64,000 nucleotides of DNA from Takifugu bimaculatus. Its lineage: Eukaryota; Chordata; Actinopteri; Tetraodontiformes; Tetraodontidae. Shown here piece after piece: positions 32,955 through 44,431 of this stretch (within the stretch, counting starts at the first letter, position 1; each line of letters begins with the position of its first letter). Both the position numbers and the translations under genes were made by a program. The notes under the pieces were generated by a model. It made no database searches and was not told the origin of the DNA. It saw only the letters and a program-made list of their open reading frames with translations. The stretch lies in contig CP034991.1 in NCBI GenBank assembly GCA_004026145.2, positions 11,676,142-11,740,141 on the forward strand, written 5' to 3'.

Positions 32955-33014
32955 CCCCCCACCCCCCCCCCCACACACACACACACATGCACACACACAC
33001 ACACACATGCACAC
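32955..33014 (+). repeat. C-run plus (CA)n microsatellite
   Basis: C homopolymer runs with one A interruption lead into (CA)n with two ATGC interruptions, a compound low-complexity tract. Confidence 0.93.
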
Positions 33015-33542
33015 AAGCAGTGCACTGCGCTGAGCTGTTTAGATGCGTCAGTTCAATGTGCATAGCAGTTTTTTGGCTCACCATGCTGAATTACATCAAA
33101 TAGACAGGCCTCTTCTATGGAGGTCTGGCCTCTTGCACTCGCTTTCCATCACACACACATACGCACTTTGTCCTGCAGGTAATTAGAAGCTGGAGGGTTT
33201 CCATCAAACACAAACTCACCCTCTTGACTCCACAAATATTGATAAAGAGTCTGCCCGCAGTAACTCAAGTGCGACCACGTAGAGAAACAAAGTGAAATCA
33301 TCAAGGTGCTGTATGTGATTTGCATTTCATGTCCCCGCACTTAAACCTGCACGATAGCGAAAGTGTACACGTTAGTACACACAACACACACACATGTGCG
33401 GTACAGGAGCAATGTGAGTTCAAAGACAGTCAAACAGTTGGAAAAGAGCGAGGCCAAGCATGAGGTATGAGTGTCAGTCAGGGTAGATCATCCTGTCTTC
33501 TTTTGTCTGCTTCTATGTCTGTCAGTGTGTGTGTCCATGCAC
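33015..33542. other. Unique noncoding DNA
   Basis: Ordinary unique sequence; a short CA-rich patch lies at 33378-33395. No gene recognised. Confidence 0.5.
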
Positions 33543-33578
33543 ATGTGTATATGTGTGTGCGTGTGTGTGTGTGTGTGC
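33543..33578 (+). repeat. (GT)n microsatellite
   Basis: GT tract with AT and GC interruptions; about 100 bases before a second GT array of the same orientation. Confidence 0.9.
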
Positions 33579-33681
33579 AGTCTGGCTGTTCACATCTCAT
33601 CCTGGAGTCTAGCCAGGCCATCACTCACACTTTACCCAAGGAGAGGGCGTCGGACAGGTTTTATTAAAACTCTGTCAAATG

Positions 33682-33743
33682 ATGTGTGTGTGTGTGCATG
33701 TGTGTGTGTGTGTGTGCATGCAGGCGTGCGCGCGTGTGTGTGT
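33682..33743 (+). repeat. Compound (GT)n / GCGC-containing tract
   Basis: GT array interrupted by GCATG and GCGTGCGCGCG, so much of it is alternating purine/pyrimidine and Z-DNA-prone. The overlapping Cys-Val-rich open frames are artefacts. Confidence 0.9.
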
Positions 33744-34129
33744 TTGTATGCCTCAGGCTCAGAAGAGATATCATCACTCCCTTGACATGTTCTTTCATCT
33801 TGCCTTTTTTCTTCTTGACAGACACTATTTTGGTTGCCAGTCATCTTTTTTTATTCAGGCCTTTCTGCAAGGCTGACTTAATCCACCATGTTGTGTGCGG
33901 CAGCGCCAAAGTTGCTCTCTGCGTAAAACTGTTTCAATCAAACAATCAACCAAGTGGATATTCAGACACCGTGCGCAGAAAACCCCCAAAACTCGCGTTT
34001 CATGTATTCAGCCGAAAGCTGTCGTAACATTTGGGTTAGCAAATCATTATCGCATCACAAGCACAATCTGTGTGCAGGTTGAGACACAGTTGTGTCCTAC
34101 GTGACTGGAATCCACTGAGGTGAAGACAA
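33744..34129. other. Unique noncoding DNA
   Basis: No gene or repeat recognised. Confidence 0.5.
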
Positions 34130-34470
34130 CTACCCCATGTTCCACGAAAAAATGGCCTCGCTAGCACCGACAGGAGAGCCAGCAGGGCCGCCATTACAGA
34201 CTATTGTTTCCGGATCATTTTCATTTCATCTGTCGGCCGGATTTGTCGGACGGAATTGAATGAAAGCGGCGACGTTTTATGTTGCTGAAAATCAGCCGCG
34301 TAGCTAAATGCTTGTCGTGTGTAAAGTCTTCAGGCTCCTCATAACAATTACCAGGTAACACTGGTGCATTATGTCGTTTAGCTGAACTGGACCATTTATG
34401 GGCTCATAATGTCACAAGAGGCTGGAAACTTTTAAGGTTGAAAGCGGATTCTGTATCACAGCAGATTCAG
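34130..34470. promoter_or_regulatory. Candidate noncoding regulatory element
   Basis: Contains GGGCCGCCATTACAG near 34187, TCGGCCGGATTTGTCGGACGG near 34233 (an internal near-repeat of GTCGG), and ACCATTTATGGGCTCATAATG near 34391. CpGs are retained and no repeats are present. Enhancer-like by appearance. Confidence 0.25.
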
Positions 34471-34742
34471 AGAAGGAATAAACTAAATTCCAGAAACTTT
34501 TATTTTACCAGATGGCCTAAACAGATGTAGTTTCTTTCATTTTTCAGCCTTTTTTTATCAGTTCTCACATTTTAGGTGCACCGAGGGATGATATGAGGGA
34601 AACTCATTAATCTTTCAACACAGTAAGAGTCATCCACGTTATTATTTTAGATACACTTGAAACAAAAAACAGGAGGTCGGTGTGATTCACTCAACACATT
34701 TCTGCAGGATGATCCACAAAAGCTGTAGGGCAACACATCATC
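34471..34742. other. Unique AT-rich noncoding DNA
   Basis: Nothing specific recognised. Confidence 0.5.
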
Positions 34743-34777
34743 AGCACGCACACGCACGCACGCGCACGTGCACACAC
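34743..34777 (+). repeat. Alternating purine/pyrimidine GCAC tract
   Basis: About 35 bases of uninterrupted purine/pyrimidine alternation built from GCAC, CGCG and CACGTG words. Such tracts have strong Z-DNA-forming potential and also include an E-box-like CACGTG. Confidence 0.8.
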
Positions 34778-36870
34778 AAAGAGGCGTCATAAGTGAGATA
34801 GTTCTTATTGCGACATGAAAAAGAAGAACCACACAGGCAGCGTGCGCAGTAATTAAAAGGCTGAGACAAGGCTTCCCCTGTATGAAGACCCCCCTCCCTC
34901 CCCCAGCCAGGCTCGCTGCTCACTCCCATCAACAGGCCGTAAGTTTTTAATCATGTTGAAATGATTTATTTAAACGTCAGGCAACGTGTCACCTCGCTTC
35001 CTTTCATTTTTCAAAATGTTTGTGTTCTCTGCTGGATGATAAATTTATCTTGAGACAACCTCAATATGACTAATTAACTTTGAAATATCAGAACCAGATG
35101 TCGAGCTGAAGGAAGTTCTTAACAGGCGGCCAAGAGAGCTGGCCCGCCTCCTCCTGCTCAGACAGCAGCGCCAACCTGCTTCTGCCCTCCTTCACCCTCT
35201 GATTTTTATTTTCTGACACACACCTCAGAAGTTTGAGCCGTGGCGTGGCGAACCAACACCAGGTCATAAATCTGGCGGCGTGAAGGCAACCTGCGACGCT
35301 TCGTGTTTACCTCCTCCTCCTGTCACTCAGCACCTCCACTTAATTTATTCTCCTCCTCTCCAACTGGCTCCTCATTCTCACTCCAGCATTCAAGTTTTTT
35401 TTAAAAAGCTGATTTATTGAAATTGTGCCCAGAAAGTGTAACTAGACACCAACTTGGTTAAATCTAGGCACCCAGAGAGTCCAGATTTCAAAATTATTCC
35501 CTCCTTACCCCAGCTAATCTCAGTCAAATATACTTTTCCTTGATTTATGTCACTCCTGATTTCCGTCCGGTGTCAAAAACATGTGGATCAGGAGAATTAA
35601 GTGGGATACAGTTTCTCCGGCTTGCACGGCGATCAGTGTTTGGAGTTGGTGAAAATAAAAAAAATAAAAATCTTGTCCCTGCAGAAAAAAAAGAGAAAAG
35701 CAAAAAAGGCCCCTGCAGGAACATTGCAGCGCTGACACTTTGACAGTTTGCCATGAGTGACGTGTGATCTGTACAAATTTCAGGACTAATAAATCTACCT
35801 GTCAGAGCGCGGGACTTGAAAGGGCCGCAGCCCTGCGGCACAGCTTTAACACAACTTGTGTTGATGAAATTCTGTAGGCTGGAGAATTATAGCTGTCAGA
35901 AAAACGCCCACATCAAACCTGAAGCCTCGCCGTTCTTTTTTTCCCCCCTCCCTCTCCCCCCTCAGCTCTCTCAACACTCATATATTGCTCATTCACCTCC
36001 TCCTCCCTTCCTCCTCCGCTGCCTCTCCCTTCCAGACGTCTCTCTTTCCCTTCCTCCTGCTCGTTCTCACTGGAAAATGAAACATAGGCCTCCTTTCATG
36101 GCACGCTGACCATCATTACATCATTCTGACACCCCGTAGACACCCCCGACACTCACACACCAGTTTTTCCCGTGTCTACACTCTCACAATCGAGGGCACC
36201 AAGTGGATTCCTTCTTAAAGTTCCACAACTCTTTTTGAAAGACCTTCTTGGATTAGTGTGTATTATTTTGTCTGAAGTAAATAATAAAATTTCAGAGAAG
36301 AACATAGTTCCAAACTGGTTCAACCATGTTTTTTTTTTTTTTAAACATTACATCCTGGATTGGGTCTCCAAAACAGGAAATGGGAAATTTGACAGTGGTG
36401 CTAACTTCAAACTACAACAACAATGGACGATGAGTTCAGATTTTGGCAGGACTTGCATAAATGAGTCCCCCCCCCCTTCTCTCATTCTATCAAGCAGTTG
36501 ATCTGATATGTTTGAAGGAGTTATTTGCTGTGTGACAAACTGATGTAGGAATTTCTGACTCTATTACATCACCGGTGCGACGCTGCATATCTGAGTTGTT
36601 TGGCTTTACTTTTGTAAAGAATTAATATCTGGTCGACGTCCAGGAATCTTAATGCGAGTTCTGCTGCGTAGCTTTTATTTCTGAGTGTAAACAGTTAGAC
36701 AATAAGTTGTCCGGGGTTACGGGTATGACACGTCGGCTCTCATGCTCCTGGCTCTTTCCTGGCATTGGTCCATGATGGAAGACAAGAAGGCAAAAGAACC
36801 GCCAGGGTAAAAATGGGGCCCTGTCACCAGAGAACCAGAGTCACCAGCTGGGGTTAAACGGACTGAAAGG
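34778..36870. other. Unique noncoding DNA with CT-rich tracts
   Basis: A pyrimidine tract lies at about 35935-36060. Poly-A-like patches at 35646-35710 and a T12 run near 36330 are low complexity. CpG-containing unique sequence occurs at 35240-35310. No coding exon was recognised. Confidence 0.45.
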
Positions 36871-37485
36871 TGGGAACGCAGCACATGATTTTCACAAGAA
36901 GGGACGTTGTGTATCTGGGTGATTTAAATACCAAAAAGGCCCATAAATCAACCACCCAGCACTCCCCTCCTGCCGCCTCCTCCCATTTCCACATCCTTCC
37001 AGGCCCACTGCCCACTCCTCTCCCTCTTCTCTCCAGTTGGATTTATTCCTGTTTATCTTTGATCCTTCACTGCTTCGGTCCTCATCTCCTTTCAACCCGA
37101 GCCCGACGCATCCTGTGGGTGATAAATCATCAGCGAGTGTTTAGACACCAGCGCTGCTGCTGCCGACTTTCCTGTAAATGTTTCAAGAGGGGCGGATCGT
37201 ATTTGCATTCTTCAAAGGCTTGTCGTCAGTGTTAAAAGTTCACTGAAGTCCTGGGGAAGAATGGCAGCCTCAGCTTATTGATTTAAATGTCAAAAGTTGT
37301 GGCTTTTTGCATAAGGTTGGGACCCTCCCAACGTGATCATTCACTGACAGCCGAGTGAAAAGGGCTTGAGAAAGTGCTCGGCTTTATCATTGAAATGGCG
37401 CAGTCAACCATATGAGCAAGGTAGCATTACACCTATGGGCAGGCTGCTGGCAAAGAGAGGAATTAATATGAAATTACAGCTGGAG
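36871..37485. other. Unique noncoding DNA
   Basis: A C/T-rich part (36960-37050) produces the unrecognised open frames here. The last 110 bases (GTAGCATTACACC near 37421, GAATTAATATGAAATTACAGC near 37460) are homeodomain-like and could belong to a regulatory element that abuts the tRNA-like segment. Confidence 0.4.
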
Positions 37486-37560
37486 ACAGGGTGTCTTAGT
37501 GGATAAAGTGCTGTCACGTAGCCAGAAAGTTCAGATGTTCAGTCCTCGCAGCAGCCACTT
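37486..37560 (+). mobile_element. tRNA-like SINE head remnant
   Basis: TGTCTTAGTGG at 37492-37502 matches the RNA polymerase III A-box pattern well (TRGYNNAGYGG). GTTCAGTCC at 37537-37545 is a degenerate B box (compare GTTCGATCC) at a tRNA-like spacing. The flanks are not obviously SINE-like and look like candidate conserved noncoding sequence, so an old, possibly exapted SINE or a tRNA pseudogene are both possible. Confidence 0.4.
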
Positions 37561-37780
37561 TGCGCCTGTCACGCATGAGCCGCTCCTTTCAAGGTGTCAT
37601 TTTAAATACCTAAATTGCGAATCAGATCGCAATCCACTGATTTTCTCCATCTCTTTCATCTCGCCTAAGCTGTTTTTCATCAGTCATATCACATAAAGGA
37701 GACACAATGGAAAATATCTCAGTTCATTAGCCCTGTGCTGAAACAGCAGCAGTCATTTACACTACACACACACCCGCCAC
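37561..37780. other. Unique noncoding DNA
   Basis: May be the body of the SINE-like element or adjacent unique sequence; I cannot set the boundary. AAATTGCGAATCAGATCGCAA near 37612 contains a small imperfect inverted repeat. Confidence 0.35.
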
Positions 37781-37990
37781 AGCAATCTGTCAATCCACGT
37801 GCTTGTCAATCACTCTGCGTCTCAGTGGGACGCCGCCTCTGACTGACAGTCCGTGTGATCTCTCCCAGGGGTTGGCAGCAAGGCAACAAAGGGCCCGGCT
37901 GCAGTAATTGGCAAGATAAAGACACCCCGCCAAAGCGGCACTGTCACTCATTTGGCTTCAGTGTGATGAATCAACATGAAACACACCAGT
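37781..37990. promoter_or_regulatory. Candidate element: paired GATTGACA sites around CACGTG
   Basis: TGTCAATC (reverse GATTGACA, PBX/PREP/MEIS-like) occurs at 37788-37795 and 37804-37811, flanking a perfect CACGTG E-box at 37796-37801. Further along are GCAGTAATTGGC near 37901, GCAAGATAAAG near 37911 and GTGTGATGAATCAAC near 37961. The 16-base spacing of the repeated word is suggestive of cooperative binding; this is inference. Confidence 0.36.
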
Positions 37991-38967
37991 TAACCAAAGG
38001 GAAAGTATGCTTGTTGGTCTAACCAGCAACCAATCAGGGCAGCAGCTCAGGGTCGCTTCCCTGATGGCTGGCTGTGAGATGACCTGTTTAAACTAACACA
38101 GCCAACTCCCCCCTGCCCTTGCGTCCTCCTGTCTAACCTCCTCACCTCTGCGTGACCTGCTGGCCCTTTGCTTGGGTCAGGGTAAAACACAAACCCACCC
38201 CCCCACCTTCTCACTCCCCATCCCTCTTGTCTGCTCAATCTTACCCCCGCCCTTTAAACACACCTGGTTCCCATTTCTCGCATTTCACTTTCCATCAGCT
38301 CCGCAGGATAGATGCCAACTGTCCCACTGTCCGTCTCCCAACGAGAACATTTACTGTACGAGCGCCCAGACTCAGAATGTCGACGCGGTCGCCCCTTTCA
38401 AACATATCTCTTTAGGAGAGACTTAAGTGTCAAACATTAAGTGAAAATGGGGCAAATTACCCAGAGTTTCTGTATGCTTGGGGCAAGGAGATCAATTTTT
38501 AGGAGGGCACGTTTGTTGCTACCAATGTTTGTGACTTGGCAGCTCATGGTTCAATTATTCAATTAAACTGGAACAGTTGTGGTGCGTTTATCTTGGGATG
38601 TAGTGTTTCTTGTTGTGTTTTCTGCTCATTTATTCCAGCATAAATGCAGAGTAAAGTTGCAGAGATCGATCATGGATGAGGAAAGTTCTATGGCAGACTC
38701 TAATGGCTTAAGCTCTCCTTACCTTGTAAGGGTTTACTTTGAGTGTTACTTTTGATCTATTTGTGTTAAATCTTTTTTTTTTAATTCAAGAGCCTCCCAC
38801 AAAACTTTCTGCGAAATCCTGGAAAGACTGATTACGTGAGCAGGACAGCCCTCTGAGAGGTCAGGTAGGGTATCATTGTGAAGAAGGGGCCCTGTCACAG
38901 TGTCTGCTGATGCCCCGTGTCTGACCTCCCTCTCTCAATCAGTCGCTGTCTCCTCAGACACCTCACC
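37991..38967. other. Unique noncoding DNA
   Basis: C-rich patches at 38104-38250 give short Pro-rich spurious frames. No gene or repeat family recognised. Confidence 0.5.
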
Positions 38968-38998
38968 ACCTCCTCCTCCTCCGCCTCCTCCTCCTGCA
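38968..38998 (+). repeat. (CCT)n trinucleotide tract
   Basis: CCT/CTC triplets with one CCG interruption. It encodes poly-Pro or poly-Ser in spurious frames. Confidence 0.9.
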
Positions 38999-39094
38999 CT
39001 GCAACAGGAGAGCAAACTGAGCAGGGTGTGTGTATGTGGGGAGGGTTGCTCTGTGGGACCCCCTGCGCAGCATGTAAAAGCCCCCCTTATTCAT

Positions 39095-39320
39095 ACATGA
39101 GGATCCTGTGTCGGCCTGCCTGGCCTCTTCCCAGGATAGTCATTAGTCATCAGGCAGATCAAAGGACAGCCATAGGAAGTGAAAGGACCCTGACAAGGAG
39201 GAGTCCATCTGGCTGGCAGGCCATCGCTCATTCCCTGACAGGGAGGCACACTCTCCATCTGACTGCTGCTTCCGCTCTCGGCTGGTGCCTTAAACGTGGA
39301 GCGAGAGGCTCATTCTGATG
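39095..39320. promoter_or_regulatory. Candidate noncoding regulatory element
   Basis: Unique sequence with GATAGTCATTAGTCATCAGG near 39135, followed by GATCAAAGG near 39158 (TCF/LEF-like). No simple repeats. Weakly supported. Confidence 0.2.
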
Positions 39321-39518
39321 CATCCAGACAGCAATAATGTCCTTCCACGTGTGGCTTTGTCATTTATTTAAATCATTATTTTTCCTATATAATTTATGAT
39401 GATCTCTTTTTCTTCAAATGTTTTGAGATTCCAGGTGTTTCTTCTTTTCAGTCTTTTGAAATATAGCACGTTTAACTGTTAAACTCCAATTAAAATAGCA
39501 GTAACTCTGACTGCACAG

Positions 39519-39542
39519 CAGCTGCAACAGCTGCAGCAGCTG
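39519..39542 (+). promoter_or_regulatory. Triple CAGCTG E-box array
   Basis: Three perfect CAGCTG palindromes start at 39519, 39528 and 39537, exactly 9 bases apart. CAGCTG is bound by class II bHLH heterodimers such as MyoD or Ascl-type proteins with E proteins. A decayed CAG-like repeat could also generate this array, because the spacers are CAA and CAG. Confidence 0.4.
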
Positions 39543-40882
39543 TTAATGTTGCCAAAATGGTCATCTGCTCTTATGAATTGTCCCCCATGTTAAAATATTG
39601 CCTATCAACACTGATGGAAATGAGAAACTCAAATATCCAGGGTTTTTTTTTGAAGCGTTTGATGTCTTAAAACATATCCAAAGTGAAGCTTAACTTGAAT
39701 GAATACTGAGCATGCAAACACAAGTCCACTCTTCAAAGCTAACACTCATGTGCTAAACCTTCCAGGATTGGTTTACCTGTTGCGGGACATTATAGACAAA
39801 TCAGGAAGAGTATTCATACCTAATGTCTTCAACAAATGAACCAGGTGAGAAATGTTGCGTCTTTTTCCACTAACCAGCCTCTAGCAATCTTACATCGCTC
39901 TGTCAATGACTTTTTACCCTGACATAAACTTCAAACACACTCTTATTTTCAGCACGAAGGCCTGAGAACCTGCACTAAGTCACCCTGTGTGACACACCAT
40001 GGTTTGTCCATCTGTTACCTGCTCCTACTTTTCAGTCGAAAGTCTTGCTCAGATTTACAACCCGCGACAAAAAACTGAGCTTGGTGATTTTGTGATAAGT
40101 GAGGTAACCTCTACTCTCATCCCTCACCCTGTTCTCACCCGCCGAGCCTGTCTGCGGGGTGACCTCTTCCCTCGCGCTGCGTGACTGAGCTCCTCTCCTG
40201 CCACACAGGAGGCATCAATTACAGGACCCGGTCGTCCTGGTGTCACTGCTCTGTAATTAATGGGCTCTCCCCGCGCTGCGCCATGGGGCCTGGCCTCACC
40301 GTGAACTCTACAGGAATTCAGGAGACAAACACACGCACACACACACTGACGCACACATGCTGAAACTTGGATGTTGCTTTTGAGTCACTGGCTCACACTT
40401 GTTTGAAAGAATTTTCAGATGTGCTCTTAAATCCCACATGGAAATCTAGTGTATGATATATCAGCCCCTAAATCAAGATTATGGATTAGGGTTGGATCAT
40501 TGATATACAACTGTAAAATATATCATCCATAAATTATTTTTAGTAAAAATGTGTGCATGCACATCATTTTTCAGGCATAGTAATACAATGCAAACATAGC
40601 AATAGCCTTTTTTTCTATACATAACTGTAAATTCTGTTTTTAATAACATTTCTTTTTCATTTTTAAGTACCCATGGTAGTTATTGAGGACCTCATTATTA
40701 TCTATTATTTTTATATTTACTGCACAAGCCAGGAAATTTAAACATTGACATAGATGACATCCCTGCAGGAATACAGGAAGGGTTTTATACTCTTACTGTC
40801 CAGAGATATCTACATCATGTAGCTACACATGTGCAGTAATTATCAAGTATATGAGCGGTTTTATCTCTCTGTCGCTCTCTTT
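39543..40882. other. Unique AT-rich noncoding DNA
   Basis: No gene recognised. The 40130-40300 part is CpG-containing and gives unrecognised open frames on both strands. 40430-40740 is strongly AT-rich. Confidence 0.5.
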
Positions 40883-40892
40883 CACACGCACG

Positions 40893-40925
<33 letters not shown>
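40883..40925 (+). repeat. (CA)n microsatellite
   Basis: CACG units at the start grade into a CA core of about 30 bases. Confidence 0.93.
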
Positions 40926-40927
<2 letters not shown>

Positions 40928-41681
40928 ACCTTTCATTTGTCATTCAGGCAGACAAACAGAAGCAAGAGGACCTCCAGGTCACAGGGTCATGGGATCCTAT
41001 GATTCCCTTAGACACAGGCACAGACATGCACACAAACTCACACCCACACACAATTTTGTAATCTGATTTTTACATTTTTTAATGGTTTTGTTGAATGTGA
41101 AATTGGTCATGTTTGCTTCCCTGAGCCCCCCATCCCATAGCTCCTCACTCTCCCCACCTCTATATCCCCTCACACATGTTGCACCTTCCCTCCTGTTTTT
41201 CCTTTCTTTCCATTCTTCCCCCCGTCGCGCCTTCAAACGTCACGCCTGAAGCTGACACCGAGCGTGACCCTTTCTTTATTGTTGCAGTGGGGCAGAGGCA
41301 CAAACACAGGGCAGGAACTGTCACCCCGGTGATTAAAGAGCGCATGTTTTCAGTCAAAGCCCTTCAGAGGGGAGCAAGTCCAGAGAGACAAAGAAGCGGG
41401 AAACACTGGGGGATGAAAAGTTTTCACAGCCAAATAAATTATAAAAACATTTTGAGAGGAGACATGTGCTATGACGACTGCCTTTATAGGCACACACGGT
41501 TTCAAAAAGCTGGACGGACACAATTTCCTCAAGTATAGTACTCTGTTAGTTACATTCCACACATTTCCAATGATTACATGATAAAGGATTAAGCTTAACA
41601 GCGGGGCGACACCCTGAAAAATGCGTTGAACTTTGTGTCAGGGTGCCTGAAGGCTGCTGCTAAATCACTGAGAAGATTAAA
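40926..41681. other. Unique noncoding DNA
   Basis: C/T-rich patch at 41120-41235. The open frames 40997-41538 on both strands are not recognisable. Confidence 0.5.
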
Positions 41682-41726
41682 TGTGTGTGTGTGTGTGTGT
41701 GTATGTGTGTGTGTGTGTGGGGGGGG
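41682..41726 (+). repeat. (TG)n plus G-run
   Basis: TG tract with one TA interruption ends in a run of eight G bases. Confidence 0.93.
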
Positions 41727-41989
41727 TGTTAACGTCGCACAAAGGTCTCACTGCTGTTACGGAAGCGTTCTCTCTGATGCCATATTTCAACATGTTATTA
41801 GGCAAAATAAGAAATATACAGGCATTGTCACCTCCGCTCCATAAATTCTCATTTGGACCAACACAAGTGTGCAGTCACGGAGCGACTAAAAGCAGCTCTT
41901 GGCTGATGTGTCCTCGGTGGCTCACAAGGAAGCAAATAAAAGAGCAGCTTGTTGAGTTATGGCTGCCGACTAGAAAACAGAGCGTCACA
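41727..41989. other. Unique noncoding DNA
   Basis: Nothing specific seen. Confidence 0.5.
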
Positions 41990-42175
41990 CATGTGACATT
42001 TTGACCATTAAACCCGGCTCTGCAAAATATTATTTTTATTAATGTGAGCAGAAATGGGCTTCTCCGACAAGACTCGCGAGGATTAAAACAAATAAGGCCG
42101 TGGAAGTGCCAGGCAGGGGAAGAAATAAATAAATAGCCTGCCGCTTCCATATTTCATGTAACAGTCACCTCGGAG
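41990..42175. promoter_or_regulatory. Candidate noncoding regulatory element
   Basis: Contains GACCATTAAACCC near 42003, TTTTTATTAATGTGAGC near 42033, GGATTAAAACAAATAAGG near 42080 and AATAAATAAATAGCC near 42124. Fork-head-like and homeodomain-like words in repeat-free DNA; judged by eye. Confidence 0.25.
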
Positions 42176-42949
42176 AGCTGTAGGCCTCTGTGTTAGGAGT
42201 CCAAGCTAAACACTTGAAAGTTTGCTCAGTCATAAATTAACAGCTTGACAGTCAAAAGTGCTCAAACTCATTTGTCAAATTTCCCCTGCTTCTTTTTCCA
42301 CTGTTTAAATTCAATACAGCAGTTTTTCTTTCTTTTCAGAAGGCTTCCAGAAATGTGTTCCGCAGCCCAGGCAGTACGCTGAAATGATCACTCTGGGAAA
42401 CTGAAAGTTCTTTGACTGCACAACACGTGTGCAGGACCCAGAATCCATCAATTTTCCTGCGCAGAAAGAGACTTGAATTAATTCCCACCCAAATCCAATT
42501 TATATCCACGGCTGCTGTCGAGGGATTGGACCGTGAAGAACCTGCGGGCATCCTAACAACATTTACCATTTCGACAACACGCACTTTTGTTAATTCAGCA
42601 GCTGCGTCACGCTAAAACTAGATAATTGTTATTGACATGTTTCTGTCCAACATGCCAGTCCAGCGTAAACACAGATGAAGCCCCTGGCACACGGCTTCAG
42701 GCAAACAAACGTCACTCAACATAGATCCAAATGATGCTGCTGAATACATGACAGACTACCGTTCATGCACTTCAGCAGCACTTTGATTTATTTCATCTCC
42801 TGCCTAAAAAGGCTACAAGCCATCTGAAAATATAGATATTTTTAGTGTTTAATACAAGAAATACGCACAAATGGAAATTAAGTGACAGAAATGTAGATGT
42901 AACAGTAAGTGTGTGTTCTGTTTATGACATATTTTGTGTTCTCATCCAA
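42176..42949. other. Unique noncoding DNA
   Basis: CAGTCATAAATTAACAGC near 42229 is a Hox-like word. No exon or repeat recognised. Confidence 0.45.
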
Positions 42950-43080
42950 AATTATGGTCACACAACAGTGGGTATGAATGTTCCGGGTTCAATTCTTTAT
43001 CTGACGGACCAACAGCTGCATGTTAGCTTGACTGAGACACTAAATTGGCCTCAGGTGTGCACAGAACCTGAGGACTGATG
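42950..43080 (+). mobile_element. Decayed tRNA-derived SINE-like element
   Basis: GGTTCAATTCT at 42986-42996 is a B-box word two transitions away from the RNA polymerase III consensus. Downstream, TAAATTGGCCTCAGGTGTG (43041-43059) resembles the body of a dispersed fish repeat I know in the form TAAATTGCCC..AGGTGTG. The A box is not clear and no target-site duplication was traced. The family name is not assigned. Confidence 0.45.
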
Positions 43081-43239
43081 GAAATCTTCAATCTTTGGAT
43101 ATTGCTGATCATCAATCTGTTTTTTAAAGAGGCTTCACCAACAAAAAGCCTCAACGTGATGATCTTTGAAATTTCAAACAAGACTGCTTTTTTCCCCGGC
43201 TTTTTTTGTTAAGATATCAGACAATTTATCATTGTGAAC

Positions 43240-43460
43240 ACGAAAGGTCTTTTCTGCAGCGTCCTTGGATAAAACAGCAGCAAACAACAGGAGTCCTTGG
43301 TGCATAATTGATGCTCCAATTTAATATGAAAGAATTTTTCCTTCAGCACTCCACTTAATGAAGCTTCACCAGGGCACCTGTATCCAGTTCAGCAGAGGGT
43401 GGAGATCACTCAGCCGGGTTACTTTAATTTAATCATCATTTTCATAAAATTAAAGACATT
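43240..43460. promoter_or_regulatory. Candidate noncoding regulatory element
   Basis: Unique sequence with GTGCATAATTGATGC near 43300, CAATTTAATATG near 43317, CACTTAATGAAGC near 43351 and CTTTAATTTAATCATC near 43422. Homeodomain-like density is high; no conservation test was possible. Confidence 0.25.
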
Positions 43461-44409
43461 TTGCCGAACCAAGCTCTTTTTTTTGAATGAACGATGAAGC
43501 AAATTATATGTTTATTTAATTTAGTTCCTCCTTTGTGATTACACGTCTCGGTCTCTTGGACATAGCCACCTCCCCTTCATGCTCTATAATGGTTTGGTCC
43601 GAGGTGGAGACAGAAGGTGAAGCCTATATAAAGACGCTTGGAGAACAAGTGTTGGGGAAATGTTGTCAGTTGTGTTTTATGCCGAGGGTGTGTTGTTTTA
43701 GTCGTCTATTTTTAGTTAATTTTCGCTCTGTTGTCACAGAAACTTCAGCTTCTGGAGTCAGTCTCCTACCACACATCTTTCTGTGCACCTCCACTGCCAG
43801 ACGGCCACACTAAACTCCCTCCTTTATGTAGAATTACAGTCAGTAATGCCACCGGATTGTTTATGTGACAGTAAATGTGGTCTTTACTCTGACTACCCAT
43901 CAAATTACACAACTGAAAATACTGTCTGGAACACTAACATCATATTTTTATATTATGCTTTGGTTGAGAGAACAAGAGCCAAATATTGTTGCTCCACCGG
44001 ACCCTTTAATCATCGCTGGTAGACTTTTGTTAGATTTACATCAGGCTACATTTAAAGGATCTGAGCAGCCAACTGCTCTGTAAAAGAGCCAGCTGCTTTC
44101 ACCATGATCATGCAACTGTTTAACTTTTAAAGGAATCCAAATGTTTAATGGCTGTAAATCCAACTTTTAATCAAGAGACAACAATTATTAAATGTACATA
44201 TATTTTTTTTAAATAGCAGCCATGAGAAAAAAACAGTTCAAGACCTCATGTTGTTTCTTATTAGGGAAATATTGTGTATTTAGCTTCAAATGCTTCAATC
44301 ATTCAAATCAGGCTCCCTGTGTACTTTGTTAAACTCGACTGTTCCTCTCAGGGAATGAAAGCGTGTATTTCCTGACATGCTTTTGTTTATATGAACTCTT
44401 TTTGTGAGT
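43461..44409. other. Unique AT-rich noncoding DNA
   Basis: Several short open frames (43535-43813, 43783-44083) have no recognisable domain. No SINE or microsatellite seen. Confidence 0.45.
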
Positions 44410-44431
44410 TGTGTATGTGTGTGTGTGTGTT
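44410..44431 (+). repeat. (GT)n microsatellite
   Basis: Short GT tract with one AT interruption. Confidence 0.9.
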
